Shown here: positions 6,929 through 8,201 of the stretch, one piece after another | Numbering within the stretch: position 1 is the stretch's first letter | How the letters are laid out: the number at the start of each line of letters is the position of its first letter | NCBI GenBank assembly: GCA_016284975.1 | Contig: JAEEPV010000194.1 | Coordinates: 1 to 8,201, forward strand | Source of the DNA: Solobacterium sp. | Lineage (GTDB): Bacteria; Bacillota_I; Bacilli_A; Erysipelotrichales; Erysipelotrichaceae | Direction: 5' to 3' | Length of the DNA: 8,201 bases | Position numbers and translations under genes: made by a program | Notes under the pieces: generated by a model | Told to the model about the DNA's origin: nothing | The model's input: the letters and a program-made list of their open reading frames with translations, nothing else | Database searches by the model: none

Positions 6929-8146
6929 ATGAATATTCGCGAAGACTACACCCATACGATCTATGCCAGCTATATCGGCTATATTACACAGGCTATCGTA
7001 AACAACTTTCTGCCGTTGTTGTTTCTGACCTTTGCCCGGCAGTTTTCCCTGTCTCTCGATAAGATCGCGTTAATCACTACGATCAATTTCCTGGTGCAGC
7101 TGGGCGTTGATCTCGTCTCGGCAAAATTTGTTGACCGTATCGGCTATCGGATCTGTGTGATCTTCGCACATGTCTTTGCAGTGCTGGGGCTGATCCTGCT
7201 GGCGGTACTGCCGTTTGTACTGAAGAATGCCTATGCGGGAATTCTGATCTGCGTCGTATTGTATGCGATCGGGGGAGGGCTGATTGAAGTGCTGATCAGT
7301 CCGATCGTAGAAGCCTGCCCGACGGAGAAAAAAGAAGCGGCCATGAGCCTGCTGCATTCCTTTTACTGCTGGGGTCATGTCGGAGTCATTATTATCTCCA
7401 CCCTGTTTTTCCGATTTGCGGGCATCGGAAACTGGCGGATTCTTTCGGTGCTGTGGGCGGTTGTACCGCTGTTCAACTGTTATTACTTTTCCCAGGTGCC
7501 GATCTATTCCATCACCGAAGACCATAAACCGCTGCTGATCCGGAGTCTTGTGAAGGAGAAGCTGTTCTGGGTATTCATGATTCTAATGATCTGTGCCGGT
7601 GCTTCCGAACAGGCGATGAGCCAGTGGGCATCTGCCTTTGCGGAATCGGCGCTGCATGTCTCCAAAACGGTCGGTGACCTTGCCGGACCATGTATGTTTG
7701 CACTGCTTATGGGAACCTCCCGGGCACTGTATGGGAAATACAGCGATCGTCTGCCGCTGAAAAAAGCAATGTGTGCAAGTGCACTGCTGTGTATTTTTTC
7801 TTATCTGCTGGCATGCCTGACAAAGCATCCGGCGCTGGGCTTATTGGGATGCGCGCTGTGCGGTTTCTCCGTCGGTATCTTCTGGCCTGGCACCTTCAGC
7901 ATCATGGCGGCGGAAATGCCGCTGGCCGGTACGGCGATGTATGCATTCATGGCACTGGCCGGGGATGCGGGATGTTCCGGGGGACCGACGCTGACCGGCT
8001 TTGTCGCAAATGCGGCAGGCGGGAATCTGAAAACGGGTTTACTGGCGGCCGTGATCTTTCCGGTACTGATTCTGGCGAGTCTTTCCCTGCTTGGATCGCA
8101 TTCCAACGTCGGGAATACGAAAACCAATGAAACAATTTCAGAATAA
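6929..8146 (+). CDS. MFS transporter, FucP/FHS sugar-permease-like, substrate unknown
   Basis: A 405-residue polytopic membrane protein with about twelve hydrophobic helices in two halves, the normal length for a major facilitator permease. The loop after TM2 carries a degenerate MFS motif A, AKFVDRIGYR (65-74), and its counterpart in the second half is YGKYSDRLPLKK (268-279). ACPTEKKEAAMSLLHSFYCWGHVG (129-152) resembles the segment before TM5 of fucose-permease-like (FHS) carriers, where a helix carrying Leu-His-x-Phe precedes a Gly-rich turn. GGPTLTGFVA (351-360) is the matching Gly/Pro segment in the C half. Such proteins usually move sugars or other small solutes by proton symport, but some are exporters, and nothing here identifies the substrate. 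The polar C-tail (about 391-405) is cytosolic. The gene follows a terminator by about 15 bp, so it may depend on read-through and is not clearly part of the channel operon. Family is secure, subfamily moderate. Confidence 0.88.
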   Translation: MNIREDYTHTIYASYIGYITQAIVNNFLPLLFLTFARQFSLSLDKIALITTINFLVQLGVDLVSAKFVDRIGYRICVIFAHVFAVLGLILLAVLPFVLKNAYAGILICVVLYAIGGGLIEVLISPIVEACPTEKKEAAMSLLHSFYCWGHVGVIIISTLFFRFAGIGNWRILSVLWAVVPLFNCYYFSQVPIYSITEDHKPLLIRSLVKEKLFWVFMILMICAGASEQAMSQWASAFAESALHVSKTVGDLAGPCMFALLMGTSRALYGKYSDRLPLKKAMCASALLCIFSYLLACLTKHPALGLLGCALCGFSVGIFWPGTFSIMAAEMPLAGTAMYAFMALAGDAGCSGGPTLTGFVANAAGGNLKTGLLAAVIFPVLILASLSLLGSHSNVGNTKTNETISE

Positions 8147-8156
8147 ATCTGAAAAA

Positions 8157-8185
8157 GTTACAATGAAAATGTTGCAAATGAAAAC
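8157..8185 (+). repeat. Imperfect tandem direct repeat downstream of the MFS gene
   Basis: GTTACAATGAAAAT (8157-8170) is followed at once by GTTGCAAATGAAAAC (8171-8185). The two units differ by one substitution, one inserted A and the last base. The repeat lies just after the MFS stop, in AT-rich sequence, and overlaps the -35 of a candidate promoter, so it could be an operator. A chance origin in AT-rich DNA is also plausible. Confidence 0.4.
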
Positions 8186-8200
8186 AGAGGATGATACTAT
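8172..8200 (+). promoter_or_regulatory. Candidate sigma-A promoter with extended -10
   Basis: TTGCAA (8172-8177, 4 of 6 matches to TTGACA) is followed after exactly 17 bp by TACTAT (8195-8200, 4 of 6 matches to TATAAT). TG one base upstream of the -10 (8192-8193) makes an extended -10 of the form TGnTACTAT. It would drive a gene beyond the window edge. An open reading frame passes through the same bases from the ATG at 8163, and if that were the true next gene this promoter call would be wrong. Confidence 0.35.
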
Positions 8201-8201
8201 C

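Noticed and set aside
8163..8201. Possible start of a next gene reading MKMLQMKTEDDTI through the window end
   Set aside because: No Shine-Dalgarno precedes any of its ATGs (8163, 8169, 8178), only 13 codons are visible, and it competes with a reasonable promoter. It cannot be decided without the downstream sequence.
1..8201. CRISPR arrays, tRNA or rRNA genes, transposases, phage genes or attachment sites
   Set aside because: None was seen on either strand; all sequence is accounted for by five + strand genes and short intergenic regions.

Overview
The window looks like chromosomal DNA from a Bacillota (Firmicutes) bacterium, perhaps a gut Clostridia or Erysipelotrichia. The basis is tight co-directional gene packing, strong AAAGGAG-type ribosome binding sites, moderate GC content and the protein types. 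The assignment is inference from style; no marker gene is present and the genus cannot be named. Everything reads on the + strand, and there is no gene-free stretch over 300 bases.

Bases 1-6882 form one compact transcription unit whose promoter lies upstream of the window. It contains the 3' end of a SAM hydrolase/SAM-hydroxide adenosyltransferase (DUF62) family gene (ending at 307), then a complete second DUF62 gene (279-1130, overlapping the first by 29 bp). Two large paralogous MscS-type channel proteins follow (1133-3946 and 3961-6882). Both functions are therefore present as a tandem pair. Each channel protein is over 930 residues because two large extracellular, Cache-like sensor modules, separated by membrane segments, precede a C-terminal MscS pore and cytosolic vestibule. 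A strong intrinsic terminator (6888-6916) ends the unit.

Only about 15 bases after the hairpin, an MFS permease gene of the FucP/FHS-like type starts (6929-8146). No promoter could be found between terminator and gene, so it may depend on read-through. The last 55 bases are AT-rich and carry a short imperfect tandem repeat and a candidate extended -10 promoter for whatever follows.

The most interesting point is the operon: SAM-cleaving-family enzymes coupled to two ligand-sensor-like mechanosensitive channels. Both DUF62 copies appear to lack the usual Asn of the FGN substrate-binding motif, and the two channel paralogues differ at the predicted pore constriction. This suggests a paired, possibly heteromeric, sensory channel system with adapted SAM-family partners. 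That is a hypothesis; the gene identities themselves are well supported.
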